From assembly GCA_037367405.1 (NCBI GenBank), contig JAZKJV010003256.1, forward strand, positions 806,001-870,000: a stretch of DNA of 64,000 nucleotides, given 5' to 3'. The DNA comes from Ottelia alismoides. Its lineage: Eukaryota; Streptophyta; Magnoliopsida; Alismatales; Hydrocharitaceae. A program made the translations under genes and the position numbers. The stretch's first letter is position 1, and every line of letters begins with the position of its first letter. Below, one piece after another: positions 1 to 11,103 of this stretch. A model generated the notes under the pieces. That model did no database searches. It worked only from the letters and a program-made list of their open reading frames with translations, and was not told the origin of the DNA.

Positions 1-28
1 AACACTCTCCACATATCCGATCTGCTTC

Positions 29-934
29 ATGAATGACAACCCTTTGTATTCAGAACATACAAACCAACAACCGACTGAGGTCTCTATTTATTCATATGTC
101 AATCCACTCTACCCCGATCATACGATTCATCCTTCATATTCAGTAAATATCAATCCATCATTCATGGGAGATTATAGCCACATGATCGAGTTTAATAATT
201 CTTCACGTCTCCTACCTACCCTACCCTTGAATACAATTGATCAACCGTCATCTTGGATTGACTATGATAACCTCATCTTCAGACATGAGACTCATATAGA
301 GGACTGGACTAACAACATAGAAACACATAACCCCTGTATGTTGATTCCACAATATCAAGATCCAACCAACCATGATCAAAGGATTGAACTCTACTCAGAC
401 CAACTCCACTGGCCTGGATCACATGAGCAACCTCTTTTCATAAGTTTTGAGGAGAAATTTTCAGAAAATACCGATCACATATTGGATATTTCAAGAGACT
501 CTTCTCCTAGCACATAAAGAAAAATGTAAAAGGAAATTATTGAATCTCAAATACAAAAACACACCCCGATTGCTCCCATAATTGGTCATAAAAAGATTTT
601 GGAGGATGATATTTTGATGATAAATAAGAAATTTGATTTAATGGAGGATAGATTTCGAAAGTTTGCCGATCGATTAATCTCAATCTCTGGTAGCTCGTAC
701 ATAAAAATGAATGAGGAAAAGATTGGATCTAATGTTGAAAATTTTAAGGATAATCAGAAACCTAGGGATGATTCTGACAGCGGAACTTCTACATATTATT
801 CCCCTAGAAATGACTATGCCTCTGACTCCTATTCAGAACATCACATCCCCTGCTTATCTAAGGAAAATACCACATCACCACACCACACAGAAAATACCAA
901 AAAATTGGAATATTCAAAAACACCTAAAAAATAA
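29..934 (+). pseudogene. Unrecognised N-terminal ORF of Element IV, interrupted
   Basis: One frame runs from the ATG at 29 to a TAA at 515, meets a second stop about 15 bases later, and continues open to 934. The product is rich in Asn, Ser, Tyr, Pro and His at first (residues 1-160) and then becomes charged and acidic with Asp/Ser/Tyr clusters. Those clusters resemble the tail of the downstream ORF at 2500-2660. I recognise no Gag domain, zinc knuckle or other family. About one base past the end the reading frame must change to continue into the protease-like ORF, so a frameshift near 930 probably split one longer polyprotein. The left edge of the window may cut it. Coding status is inferred from length and composition only. 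Confidence 0.45.
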
Positions 935-1740
935 AAAATCTAGAAAAATTCATAAAAATGAAACTGAAGAAGATCTGAAGAATTTGGATCCTGCTGTACA
1001 GAAAGCACAAGAGAAGAAACTGATTTTCGAAATTCCCTTCATACATGCCATTGAACACTTTCCCGACCTTAAAGGATTTGTAATAGACAAATTAATGATT
1101 AAAAAGTCAGGCAGGATAAGAACAAAGACTGAAAAACATATCTTGTCAATGTCCTCCTTGGTGTTGAGGAGAAAAACCAAGAGCTGCATAGTGAAGCGGT
1201 TACCCAGATTTGACTATGGAATCAAAGACACAATTTTCACCCATGCTCGAATTGATGATGATTCACCAATCAATATCCTCCCAACCTATGTATTTCACGA
1301 ACTCAAACTCGGACCGATCAAGAAGATACGAGAGATTGTTCAATTGGCTGACCGATCGATAAAGCGGCCGAGAGGAATCATTTTTGTCATCATGACATTA
1401 CAAGGTGCTCCACTCAAAGTGGACTTCATGATCATTGATATTGAGCATCAAGGAGAATTCACGCAGTCTCCAATTATTCTTAGAAAGCTATTCTTAGCAT
1501 TGACTAAGGCAATTATTGAGTGTGAGACTCGGGAAATCAATTTTACAGCATTGGAAGCACTTCGATCTCAACCAGTTTTTGAGGAACCACGATTTTCTGA
1601 GGCAACCCACGAAATCCTTGAAAGCCATAACAACCAAGCAGTAGAAGAACCCTACCTCGTGGCTACATCTGAGATAGCGATTGTTGATGAGACTATTGGT
1701 TTAGAGACTCTCCCCCCCTGCTCCATTCTCAGCTGCTCTC

Positions 1741-2045
1741 TCCATGGAGAATCATATATATATGAATCATATGATCCAGAGACTTATGCATGATCGCACC
1801 CAGGGTCGACCCATTCTGACTACCTTGATCACATCAACTCGACACATGAATGCTCCAACATCAAATTAATGGAGAACGAACATGCAGAGACTCTCCCCAA
1901 TATTTCTATTCCAGCAGATCTCAAAATCGAAGAATGTTTCTTATATGATCCTAAGACTTATGCATGGTCGCATCCTGAGTCAACCTACTCTGAATATCTT
2001 GACCAAATCATCCCAAATCAAGAGTGCGCCAACATTAAGAAGACT
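1741..2045 (+). repeat. Internal tandem duplication in the Element IV ORF
   Basis: Two diverged copies of a roughly 190-bp unit code for YDPxTYAWSHPxST, then YLDxI, then a Cys-x-Asn-Ile-Lys segment. The first lies about 1765-1865 and the second about 1946-2037. The first carries the TGA stop where the second has TGG. Both keep the same reading frame. Confidence 0.7.
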
Positions 2046-2524
2046 AAGAACAAACACGCAGGGCGAACACCAACCAAGGAGAAGAATTCCAATAGTTATC
2101 CATCTGGAGACTCAAGTGGACCGACACCTTCACGAAACAAAAAGACTACTCCTTCATCTAAAAAGAAAGTCATGTTTGACCTTCCAGAAGAGGAATCAGC
2201 TGATGATCCCTCATCAGGTCCGGAGAAGCTAATCTACATGAGTGAAGTCTGTTCGGCTGTTCTAAAACCATATCTTCACAAGGATCCAAAATTCGAATCC
2301 CGTTGGATGACTCATGTTCCTCACTATTATTCATCAAAAGGTGATGCTCCTGCTCTCATCAAATACGTTGGAATTATTTCTTATGAGCTGATTGAGACTG
2401 GTGCTTCAGAATATTCATCCGATGACAAACCGCTTGATCCCAAGAAGGAACGAATTATGAGAAAACAACTGAAGAAACAAAAAGACAAGAATATCTGGAG
2501 TGTGTCCACTTTCGAATACTATTC

Positions 2525-2660
2525 CTCTGAGGATAACTCTGATGATGGCTACCTTTCATCTGACTCATATGCTTCATCTGATAGCAAACATGATTTCTCC
2601 GAGGATAACACTGATAATAGTCGGGAATCATATGCTTCATCTCCTTCTCGTCATTACGAT
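2525..2660 (+). repeat. Two-copy acidic Ser/Asp repeat in the Element IV ORF tail
   Basis: Two copies of a unit of about 65-70 bp occur at about 2525-2594 and 2595-2658. Each codes for SEDN, then Asp-rich residues, then a SYASS block. The reading frame is kept, so the repeat lengthens an acidic, probably disordered tail. Confidence 0.65.
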
Positions 2661-2764
2661 CTCCCACCGCAGGCTCACAAAAATATCAACCGAAAAACAC
2701 CTTAATCATTGGCTACCCACCCTCCCTCCCGACCACATCGGTCTCCTTGTACAGCTTCTTCCTC

Positions 2765-3108
2765 TACTTAGGCCAAGGCCTAAGTATAAGGGGGGACCGA
2801 TGCCATATGTACATACCATTCTCCCTATATCCCGATCGCCTCACTTCCACCCTTCTTCTATCTTAGGCTGACCAGAGCCTAAGTATAGGGGGAACCGATG
2901 CCCATCTATATATACTCTCTTCATCCACATCCCGACCGCTTCATTTTTTCGCTCTTCTTCTATACTTAGACTGTTCACAGCCTAAGTACAAGGGGGACCA
3001 ATCTTTCTCTTTTTCTTTTTCTTTTTCACTCTCTTATGCTTAGCCTGAGCTATGTCTTCTTTATGCTTCTTGTGCTCTGAGGACACAACACCCTCTAAGT
3101 ATAGGGGG
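2765..3108 (+). repeat. Array of four hairpins each followed by a polypurine-tract-like G-run (Element IV)
   Basis: Module 1 has perfect 10-bp arms at 2765-2774 and 2777-2786, then AAGGGGGG. Module 2 has arms at 2862-2869 and 2876-2883, then GTATAGGGGG. Module 3 starts at 2963 with one internal mismatch and is followed by AAGTACAAGGGGG. Module 4 spans about 3036-3108 with a long loop and ends in AAGTATAGGGGG. The G-run with its AAGTATA lead equals the true polypurine tract at 4411-4424. The same four-module order occurs in Elements I and II with different stem sequences. Confidence 0.8.
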
Positions 3109-4410
3109 TCTGTATATATACTATGTATATATTTTAGCCACATCTCGTACTTTTGCGTAAGTCTATATGTATTTACGGGGATGTGTAATTATTTTGAAAA
3201 AAAATAACAACAAAAAATTGAAAAAGAAAAAGAAAAAGAGTTTTGCTACTAACACTGATTGTATCCAACCCAAAATTTTCGAAAAAATGGCTTCTTATTC
3301 ATTTTTGCGTAAAAACAAAAAAAATCACAAAAGAAAAAATGTGTCTGCATTTCACACTCCTGCACTTCATCCAGCATCACATTCATTTGCATATGTGAAA
3401 AGTCTTTGGGTTCTGAACCGAGTTATGAGCAGAAATCGAGAGTGATATGGACTTGGCCTTAATCCACCTAATTTTCAGAGGAACTTCACCGAGAAATAGG
3501 ATTTTAGAAGATTCAATCTTTGAATTCCATATGACAATGAGCAGTGTTTGACTCTTAGTGTCTAACCTAGTCTCTTCATTCTGGGTATGACTCTGGAATA
3601 GGGAATTAATTTGTACTCTCGCACTATGCACTTAGCTCAACTCAAACGAGATGTTGGAATATTGTGTGAGTTTCTTTTCTGGTAGCGTGGAAATCTAAAG
3701 ATCGGAGTACGGGTTGAAATAAAGGTTTGGAAAAGGGATGGACGGTTGGGCACAATTTTTTCTAAGACCCTAAAAAATGTACGGAAATAAAAAGATTCTA
3801 TATCCGTAGGGGCACAATAAGATCCAAGTAGAACCAACAAATCTCCAAATACAAAGAAACCACTACCAAATAACTATTTTACCAAAAAGGTCCAAGCTTC
3901 AAAGAAAATCTGCAGATGTTGGTGGAGACTCGGCTACACTAGCCAGCTTCACAAGGAGAGGTGACTACACTGGCCACCCTCCAGTTCTTTTCTTCTTCTT
4001 CTAACTTCTCCCCCAATTCGATTGTGAACACAGCACGACAGACCTTAGAAGGAAATACCTGACTCCACGAGGACGAGTTAATGGAGAGGAGATTTGCATG
4101 GTAGTCCGGCATTCTAGATGGGAAGAGCTAAAACCTTTCACACACATGAGTCGATTGTTCAATGTTCATAGGGTATACTTTGGGAAGAGGATTGATTTAC
4201 GATGACTTCTGAGCCGAAACTGTGACAATGATGTGTAGAACTTGAAGGCTGTTGATTTTAAAATTCTAAGTCTCACAGAAGTTCCGCCAAACTAATAATC
4301 CAAAGGTCGAGTCTAGTTTCATTTTCACCTTCAGCTCATGGTCTTGGTATGGAACCCAATCTCATTTCACCTCATGGCATTTCTTTTGACGCTCAGGGAC
4401 GAGCATGGTT
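3109..4410 (+). other. 3' untranslated tail of Element IV
   Basis: No gene is seen. The tail opens with a TGTATATATACTATGTATAT block found at the same place in Elements I and II. It also shares the segment around 3940-4060 (GGCTACACTAGCC-type repeats, then CTCCACGAGGACGAG) with the tail of Element II at 57420-57550. Short ORFs here have no recognisable product. Confidence 0.6.
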
Positions 4411-4424
4411 TAAGTATAGGGGGA
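4411..4424 (+). promoter_or_regulatory. Polypurine tract of Element IV
   Basis: TAAGTATAGGGGGA lies directly before the LTR start at 4425. By family rule this primes plus-strand DNA synthesis. It matches the tracts of Elements I and II. Confidence 0.85.
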
Positions 4425-7400
4425 TGATGGATCACATATTCATCACTCTAAATCTCATTAATTAAGCTCAAATCCCTCAAAATCATTGGCATTCTTCATT
4501 TATTCTGCATAATTATCATTCATGCATGTTTCTCTAAGAATTGCATTTTACACTCATTTCTGCACAAAATAAGAAGCCAAAAATACCAGATAAAATTGAC
4601 CTGTAAATAGCCTAGCTTCCCTGATTTTTAACTAATTCATGCTTACTCCGAATGGCCCAAAACCACTCCACTGTGTACATATCACCAACAAGAATATATG
4701 AAAAATAAAAATTTTCACTTACCCAAATAAGTGGACCAAACACCCAAACCCTAGTTCTAGGATTCCCGGACCAAAACCTTCATATCTTCCGCATCCAGTG
4801 TTTGTTTTGATCCTACTTACTTTTGAACTAATATACATTCAATAACCTTCAAAACAAGACCAAGTTTAAGTGAATCGGAGCTCGTATGTGAAAGTTGAGT
4901 TTTGGGCCTCTTTTGTACATTTTGTATTTTAGCTGATTTTGACCTATTATTTTATGTACATAATTAACCTATTTTAGTTTATTTATTTTCATTTGTTTTC
5001 TTTGATAAAAGTTTTATTAAAATGCGCAAAAATCCAAATCTAGACTGAGCTTGAAATCAAGGAAACAAATTGAGTCCGAGTCTTCACTAATTATCTGTAC
5101 AAAATTGGTCTTTTTCGTGTTTTATTTTATTTCTTCTTTTTTTATTGATTAATAAAAATCCTAAAAAATATATTAATGTGTCGATCATTATCTTTGATTT
5201 TATCATATTTCTGGATTTTTATCTAGTTTAAAAATGACAAAAAAATTAGAAAACCCAAAGATCAGGGTATTCTATGTACATGCGATACCCCAAAAAAATC
5301 ACTTTATGCAAATGATCGATTTTGATTTTGATGTCTTCATGAAAGTTGTAGATCTCATCGAGACAAGCAATTTTTGTGAAAAAACTTTTTTAATCTGAGG
5401 CCGTTTGCTATTTATTTTGGATTTTACAAAGTTTTTATTCTCTGATTTTTGTGGTGCTGACAAATGGCGGCTTCTGGAGCCGCCACGTGTCAGCCATTTT
5501 GAGTTTTTATATATTCATTTTTAGAAAAAAATATAAAAATTAAAAAAAAATTAAAAGCTGCACGTGCGAGGCATGTGCCACCCACGTACGTGCCGCGCAC
5601 ATCCACCGCCTGCCCCCTCCTTACCCCGCCGCCATGTGTCACAATTGTGGCCGCCCGATCTCTGCCGATCGGACGACCACCACTCATCGTCAACCTCCAT
5701 CCTTTCCCATTCTGTCGCCGCCCATCACCGCGATTTCGCCGACCTCCTTCCTCTTCCGTCTCTAATCAAATCACCGGCCGAGATCTCCTCCGCCATCGAA
5801 CCTTGTCTTCGATCTCATCCCCCGCGAATCCCTCAACTTCCTTCTCCAGCCAAATCCCAAGACCTTATTTAAGAACCTCCGCCGCGACCTCGCAGATCAT
5901 CCTTCGGTTGCATTATTCAGCCACGGAGCTCGGTGGTGACATCCCGAGCTTCGCCCTCGTCCTGGTGAGGTCTGAGGGCCTCCTACCCCCTCATCGCAGC
6001 ATCTCTACGGGTCTACTGCTCCACTCTGGCGATTCAAGCTGTCGATCCAACTTCAATCAACACCGCAACGTTAACGATCGTTGTCTCCAACGTTCTTCAT
6101 CTCCAGCAGCTTCGACAACAACTGCGCCACGACTTCAACTTCCACCTTCAACAACTTCACCGACGCCTTCATCATCGATCATCTCCAGCCATCCCTCAAC
6201 GACGATCGACTTCAATGCCTTCACCAACACCAGCCTCGCCGCCGAACACAGCATCCCTTCCACCATTGCTGAGGCTAACTGACCCTCCATTGTGGAGCAA
6301 TCTGCTGTTAGCACCAATAGAAGGGCGGTGGTGACAGCACCGCCTCTCCGTCTCCGACGAGATCCGGCTACCCCCCTGTGGCCGTCGCAGCACCGCCCCG
6401 ACGTACTACCAAGCTCCAGCCGTCGGCCATAGAGCCTACGACTTCAACGACTTCCGCCTCTGACTTCATTGACTTCCTATGCTCCGTCACATCGCCTTCT
6501 CCGACAAACAAACTCCGCCGATGCTCAGGACCCATCTTCTCCAGTTGGATGGAGGATAGTCGACACTTCTCAATCGGCCACTCACCGTCCTCGGCATGTC
6601 CTGGCCGGAGCCAGGAGTGCCTTCACCAGTTCGCCGCCAGCCTTCGTCCTCGCCACCGATCGCTCCAAGAAGAACACCTCGCCGTCTCCGTCAACGCTCC
6701 CTAGTCGCCTTCTCCATCAACGATCCACCAGGGGAGCCCCCCCTCCTCCGTCGAGCAACGACCGGCAGCAGCCGGCACGAAGCCCGAGGCCCCCCCTCGC
6801 ACGTGCTCCGTACATATGTCGGGGGAACGCCACCCAACATCCCAGGGGTCACGTGCATAGCACGTGACCCGCTGGGTAATTTGCAAAGCAACCATCTAGA
6901 GTCCTCCAATTTACACAACAGTCCATTCGATCCAAGGGTCACATTCCTAGCACGTGACCCCTTGGAAAATTTGCAACAAACCCCCCAGCAATTACATATA
7001 TGCCCCCTTTTGCATTTTCATATTTATTTTATATTTCTATATTTCAGAATAACCCATGTGTTCCCTTGTGATTCCATACTTCTACATTGCATTATTTAAT
7101 TATCCAAAAAAACATGATGTTTGTCATTTAATTCTCTACATTATGGTAATTGCTTGATATTTTTGTGATCATTGGTTAATTAATAATTAATTGTTATGTG
7201 GAAATTGGCATATTTTGCCCATTTTATGCTTTGAAATTTATAGTTAGTTAACCATTGCTCTAAAATTCGTGAAAAATTACGGATTGTAGAATTAATTGTG
7301 GTTAACATTGTATCTAAAAAGAATTGCATTTGCATACATGGTTTGCCTTGTAAAAATCATTTTGCATATTTAAATATTTGATTTTTATTAGGTATTGAAT

Positions 7401-7975
7401 ATTGTATTTTCAAGGTTTAGGATTTTTCTGAGATCAATCACCTCATGATAGATCTTAGATAATCTTGTCCCTTGAAAATAATTAGGCTTATTATTTATTA
7501 TAATTAAATATTGAAATTCACTTTGTTTACATTTAAAAATTCATAAAAAATTCATCTTTTATCCCAAAAATTCAAAAAAATTACAATGCATTCATTTCAT
7601 CATAATTATCATCTTGGCCAAGTTTCATATTTTCCGGACATCGTTTGAGCATTATTTACATTTTAGTCCATAAAATAGGCCAAAATTGCATTTTGCATTT
7701 CTAATTGCATAAAAAAATAAAAAAAGATCGCCTCGAAAAGCGTGCACGAACTTTGATAGACAACATTCTAGGTTGTTCCTTTACCTCCTTGTGTTCGATC
7801 TTGAGACTTGCCCAAGTAAAATAAACATAAAATCATGCAAATAAAAATTGACCAAATAATTGTGGTTATTTTCTTGACTGATTTCGATTGCCGCCTACAA
7901 CGAAACAACAAATTATTTTTTAGCGAACGACAATACATAACATATACTTTTAACAAGTGTAATATAGGACTCGTC
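4425..7975 (+). repeat. 3' LTR of Element IV (about 3.55 kb)
   Basis: It starts TGATGG directly after the polypurine tract. Its first 21 bases form an imperfect palindrome (TGATGGAT ... ATTCATCA). Blocks shared with the Element III LTR include the CACTCTAAA near the start, the CCGCCACGTGTCAGCC block near 5480, and the segment with ACTTGCCCAAGTAAAATAAA near 7810. Composition is AT-rich, then GC-rich from about 5480 to 6900, then AT-rich. A weak TATA-like TATTTAAG is at about 5865-5872, aligned with TTTAAAAG at 19132 in Element III. The 3' end is estimated from where the LTR of Element V resumes. Long open frames in the GC-rich part look like composition effects. Confidence 0.75.
6847..6870. 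promoter_or_regulatory. Twin G-box palindrome in Element IV LTR
   Basis: Two CACGTG cores (6850-6855 and 6861-6866) sit inside near-perfect 11-bp inverted arms with a short centre. CACGTG is the G-box bound by plant bZIP and bHLH factors. A weaker relative with one CACGTG lies near 6950. Confidence 0.6.
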
Positions 7976-8522
7976 GTTATGGCAACACCAATACGAGTTC
8001 CTTCCGACAAACCTATAGGTTGGATGCCCGACCTGTAGTTCTGCTCCCAGTCATTCTTAACGTAAGACGCAATCCTTTCCAGGATCTAACTCAAAACACA
8101 TCAATTCCCATGACGTAATTCCCCCGTTAAGATTTAGATTTGCATAAAAATAAATACTGAGTATTGACTTATACATATATTAACTAATATATTTATATAC
8201 TCAAATTAATTCTTATTTTAACTTCCAAACCTTAACATTCCAAACCACTGCATCCATTCGATGCTTAGACCTTATTTAGTTGAAATCACAAAGCGACTTT
8301 TCCTACTTTCAAAAAAATTAACCAAATTAGGGTTATTCATAGTAAGGAGTATAAACACAGAAATCTCAACGATCTCATTTGAAAACCAACAACAAAAAGG
8401 AAGGATTTCATTACCTAATCGAGCTCTCTATCGTATACAGTGCTTTATCGTGATTCTTTTTCAAAAGGATGATTTCTAGCTCCTGGAATGATTGAATTTC
8501 ATTTTCGTATCAAAAATGCTAA

Positions 8523-8616
8523 GAACGTGCAAAGAATGCGAAGAACAAACGAAGAACACAAAGCATGCAAAGAACACATGAAGAACACAAAGAATGCGAA
8601 GAACATATTTTATCTT
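8523..8616. repeat. GAAGAAC minisatellite in Element V LTR
   Basis: Imperfect 8-10-bp repeats of the type GCGAAGAAC / ACGAAGAAC occur here and at the same LTR position at about 14760-14830 and 16480-16566. Copy number differs among the three. Confidence 0.8.
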
Positions 8617-8619
8617 GAA

Positions 8620-8755
8620 ATTTCAGCAAAGCTTCTCTTTATACGAGGTGATATTTCTAGGAAAATTTCTGCAGAGTTTTCCCTTATATTGGGACATATT
8701 TCTATAAAAATTTTCGACAGAGTTTCCCCTTATATTGGGACATATTTTAAAAGAA
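8620..8755. repeat. Roughly 50-bp tandem repeat in Element V LTR
   Basis: Three diverged units share GAGTTTCCCCTTATA followed by GGGAxATATTT. The same block is present at about 14845-14975 and with fewer units at 16580-16665. Confidence 0.65.
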
Positions 8756-8997
8756 AATCAGAAAGAGTTTCCTTATTAAAATCACCGAAAGAAAAAAAAA
8801 CCAGGAAACTGAACATGAATCGAAAACCTAGCCCACAAAGCAAACTAAGAGAGGATCGTACCTTCCTCCTCCTCGTTCTCCAAGCATCGCTTCGTTAGCG
8901 CTCCTTCCTCGCCTCCCACTCCTCCTCCCAACCTGTCGACCCTATACCTGGGGGGATGGTGGTAATGGAAATCGTAGAGAATGAATTGGTCGGGGGC

Positions 8998-9005
8998 TAT
9001 TTATA
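8998..9005 (-). promoter_or_regulatory. TATA box of Element V 3' LTR
   Basis: TATAAATA on the minus strand. Palindromic AACCATGGTT copies lie just upstream (9023-9032 and 9037-9046). Confidence 0.65.
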
Positions 9006-9609
9006 GGCTCCAGAAAATCGCTAACCATGGTTAGAAAACCATGGTTTAGATCTTAATCACGATTAGCAGCCCATTATTTTGGCCCATGGTTTCAGCAAAA
9101 ACTTATACGAAGCTAAGGGTTTAAGTTAGAACTATCGAGAAGACTCTAGATTCGCTAAGGATACTTAATTAACTCTAATCATGATTATGTTTCACTAATC
9201 ACGATTTATCTTTCATAGCTCATGCTTAACTTTTGCTAACAACTGATTAATGTTCGCTTATAGTCATTAACGATCCTCAATCCATCATTAATTTCTTTAA
9301 TCGTATTTAATTAGTCGTAGTGACAGTTAGTAAGAGTTAGTGACTTCTTAAACCTCCTTACTTTTCTTTCTTCCCAAAATCACAACAAATCGAAAAGAAG
9401 TCTGATTCACACGAAACATATTTTGTTGGTTTCCTCTTGACAATCCGGATCTTATCGTATAGGATCCAAGAGACGGCCAAGTTCAAGGCTTTACAATTAT
9501 AACAACCTTAAAGGAAGTCTCGTCCTCGAGACTAGAAACGTAGGCATAACAATCTTAAAGAGAATGAACGTCATTTTATTTATACTAAAGATATACACAT
9601 TATATAGTG

Positions 9610-10005
9610 TTATCATTCAAAAAAGTATGTGTATTTTTCTCTCATTTCTACCTCAGGTTCCCATGTGGCTTCTTTAAACTCTTGGTTGCGCCACAACACT
9701 TTAACTAGAGGTACCTCTTTATTCCTCTACTTCTTGATATCTCTGTCCAATATTTGCATAGGTGTTTTTAGGCATGTCAAGTTTGGCTCAACATGCAGAT
9801 CATCATAGTTTATCTTATGCTTAGGATCCTTAATATATTTACTAAAATTTGATACATGAAAAACATCATGTATTGCAGAAAGATGTGGGGGAAGTGCAAG
9901 TCTATATGAGACTTTCCCAATCCGTTGAATAATTTTAAAGGGACCCACGAACTTGGTGCCAACTTCCCACGCAAGACAAACCTCTGATCTCCCTTCATAG
10001 GCCAT
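9610..10005 (-). pseudogene. Integrase C-terminus and chromodomain-like end of Element V
   Basis: The conceptual product reads VGTKFVGPFKIIQRIGKVSYRLALPP, then AIHDVFHVSNFSKYIKDPKH, then QILDRDIK. After a stop at about 9727 it continues with VPLVKVLWRN and ATWEPEVEMREKY, which is the usual chromodomain-type end of Tekay/Del chromoviruses. In the family this end binds modified histones to target insertion; that role is inferred, not shown. A frameshift near 9998 separates it from the upstream integrase. It is clearly non-functional. Confidence 0.75.
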
Positions 10006-10162
10006 ACTTTGAGAAATACAAAGTCGCCTACCTCAAACTCAAGATCTCTTCGACTGGTATCGCTGTAGCTTTTCTAAAAACTCTAGGCAGTTATTAGTCT
10101 TTTTCAAGCAAGCTCTACAGCTTCCCGTGTCTCATGGAGTTTATCTGAATCGTAAAGGTTCT

Positions 10163-10776
10163 TTATCCTGACCTCTTGCCAACAAGGAGTAGTACACCTA
10201 CGTCCATATAGTGCTTCAATGGTGCCATACCAATACTTGTATGGTAACTATTGTTGTAGGTGAATTCTGCAAGAGGCAAATGTTTCACCCATGACCCTTT
10301 CCATTCTAAGGCACATGCTCGTAGCATATCCTCTAAATTTTGAATAGTATGTTCTGATTGACTATTTGTTTGTCGATAATATGTTGTGCTCAAGCATAGC
10401 TATATGCCAAAGGCTTTCATGAATTTCTCCCAATAGTGTGAGGTGAATCATGAATCTCGATCGGAAACTACCTCCTTTGGGATACAATGGAGACGTATCA
10501 CATGTGTGATATATAACTCAGCAAGTTGATATGGAGTGGAAGATAAACTTATCGGAATAAAGTGTGCTACCTTGGTCAAGCGATCTATTATAACTCATAT
10601 ACTATCTTTACCACCAATCGTCTGAGGTAAGCCAGTAACGAAGTCCTTGGAAATGCTTTCCCATTTCCACTAAGGTATAGGGAGAGGTTGCAACAATCTT
10701 GTGGCTTTTGGTGTGAAGATTTTACCAGTTGGTAAGCGAAATATGAATTCACAAACTCAGCAACATCCTTCTTCAT
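10163..10776 (-). pseudogene. Integrase core remnant of Element V
   Basis: Segments typical of Ty3/gypsy integrases are visible: STTYYRQTNSQSEHTIQNLE, then DMLRACALEWKGSW, HLPLAEFTYNNSYHTSIGMAP, and at the 10776 end a MKKDVAEFV...HQKPQ zinc-region end. In that zinc region the paired Cys residues of the family are replaced (SYFAYQ). Stops and frameshifts separate the pieces, and the middle (10394-10587) is hard to follow in one frame. Non-functional. Confidence 0.7.
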
Positions 10777-10782
10777 TCCCGG

Positions 10783-11103
10783 CTACCAAAAGTATGAATA
10801 AAGATCCTTATGCATCTTGGTAATTCCTGGATGAATAGATATAATATAGCAATGTTCTTCACGTAAGATGTCTTTCCTTAGTTCAGGTGTGTTTGGTACA
10901 CAAACTCTGTGATGGTTATATAGTAACTCATCTTGTACATGGAATCCCTCTATCTCATTCTTCTCAAGTTGTTGTCTAAATTCTTTAAGTACTGGATCAT
11001 TATCTTGTCCTTTCTTTATTCTATCCCAGATATTTGGTTTGTATCGGTGAGGAATAGTTATACTATTGACACTACTATCAAATGGTTTCCATTCATTTAA
11101 CAT
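10783..11103 (-). pseudogene. RNase H-integrase linker of Element V
   Basis: About 106 codons remain open. The visible pattern is a linker with DPVLKEFRQQLE, then ELLYNHHRVCVP, then LRKDILREEHCYIISIHPG and TKMHKDLYSYFW. This corresponds to the integrase H2C2-type N-terminal region of Ty3/gypsy elements (HxxxxxHPG followed by a Trp-containing segment). Confidence 0.7.

Larger units (their letters stand above)
935..2705 (+). pseudogene. Protease-like ORF with Ser/Asp-rich tail (Element IV)
   Basis: Residues coded at about 960-1560 align with the aspartic protease region of Elements I and II. The shared landmarks are the ETEKHILSMS-type segment, INILP after the active site, LGPIKK, LADRSIKRPRG, DFMIID and SPIILRK. 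The active-site DSGSS of Elements I and II is here DDDSP, so the first Asp remains but the Gly is lost, which should inactivate a retropepsin. A TGA at 1791-1793 breaks the frame; an internal duplicate of the same segment at about 1963 reads TGG, so this is a Trp-to-stop change and the two halves (to 1793 and 1869-2705) are one ORF. The tail (2040-2700) is low-complexity Lys/Ser/Pro, then acidic Ser/Asp/Tyr repeats. No RT or integrase follows. The tail's role is unknown. Confidence 0.6.
1..7975 (+). mobile_element. Element IV: 3' part of a non-autonomous Athila-like LTR retrotransposon
   Basis: From left to right the sequence shows a protease-like ORF, four hairpins with G-tracts, an AT-rich 3' tail, a polypurine tract (4411-4424) and an LTR starting with TGATGG at 4425. 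The order and the tail motifs match Elements I and II of this window, so the clade is Athila-like Ty3/gypsy. No reverse transcriptase, RNase H or integrase is found between the protease region (ends about 1560) and the hairpins (start 2765), a gap of 1.2 kb where Elements I and II need about 3.5 kb. The 5' LTR and any gag lie left of the window. The right end is placed near 7975, where LTR sequence of Element V resumes; the exact base is uncertain because no target duplication can be checked. Confidence 0.8.
7976..9504 (-). repeat. 3' LTR of Element V, truncated by Element IV
   Basis: It matches 14208-15711 (5' LTR) along its whole length, including the GAAGAAC minisatellite, the TATA box and the AACCATGGTT palindromes. 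On the minus strand it starts TGTTAT at 9504. The part equivalent to 13350-14207 is missing because Element IV is inserted near 7975. The flanking PPT-like sequence at 9505-9525 is decayed. Confidence 0.8.

Noticed and set aside
2500..2871. Plus-strand ORF in another frame over the acidic tail
   Set aside because: His/Leu-rich shadow of the acidic repeat frame and running into the hairpin array.
5575..6704. Overlapping ORFs of 108-235 codons in the GC-rich part of the Element IV LTR
   Set aside because: They are Pro/Ser/Thr-rich, open in several frames at once, and their products do not align with those of the related Element III LTR. Composition explains them.
8523..8616. CRISPR-like short repeats
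   Set aside because: Repeats are contiguous without unique spacers and lie in a plant LTR; a minisatellite.
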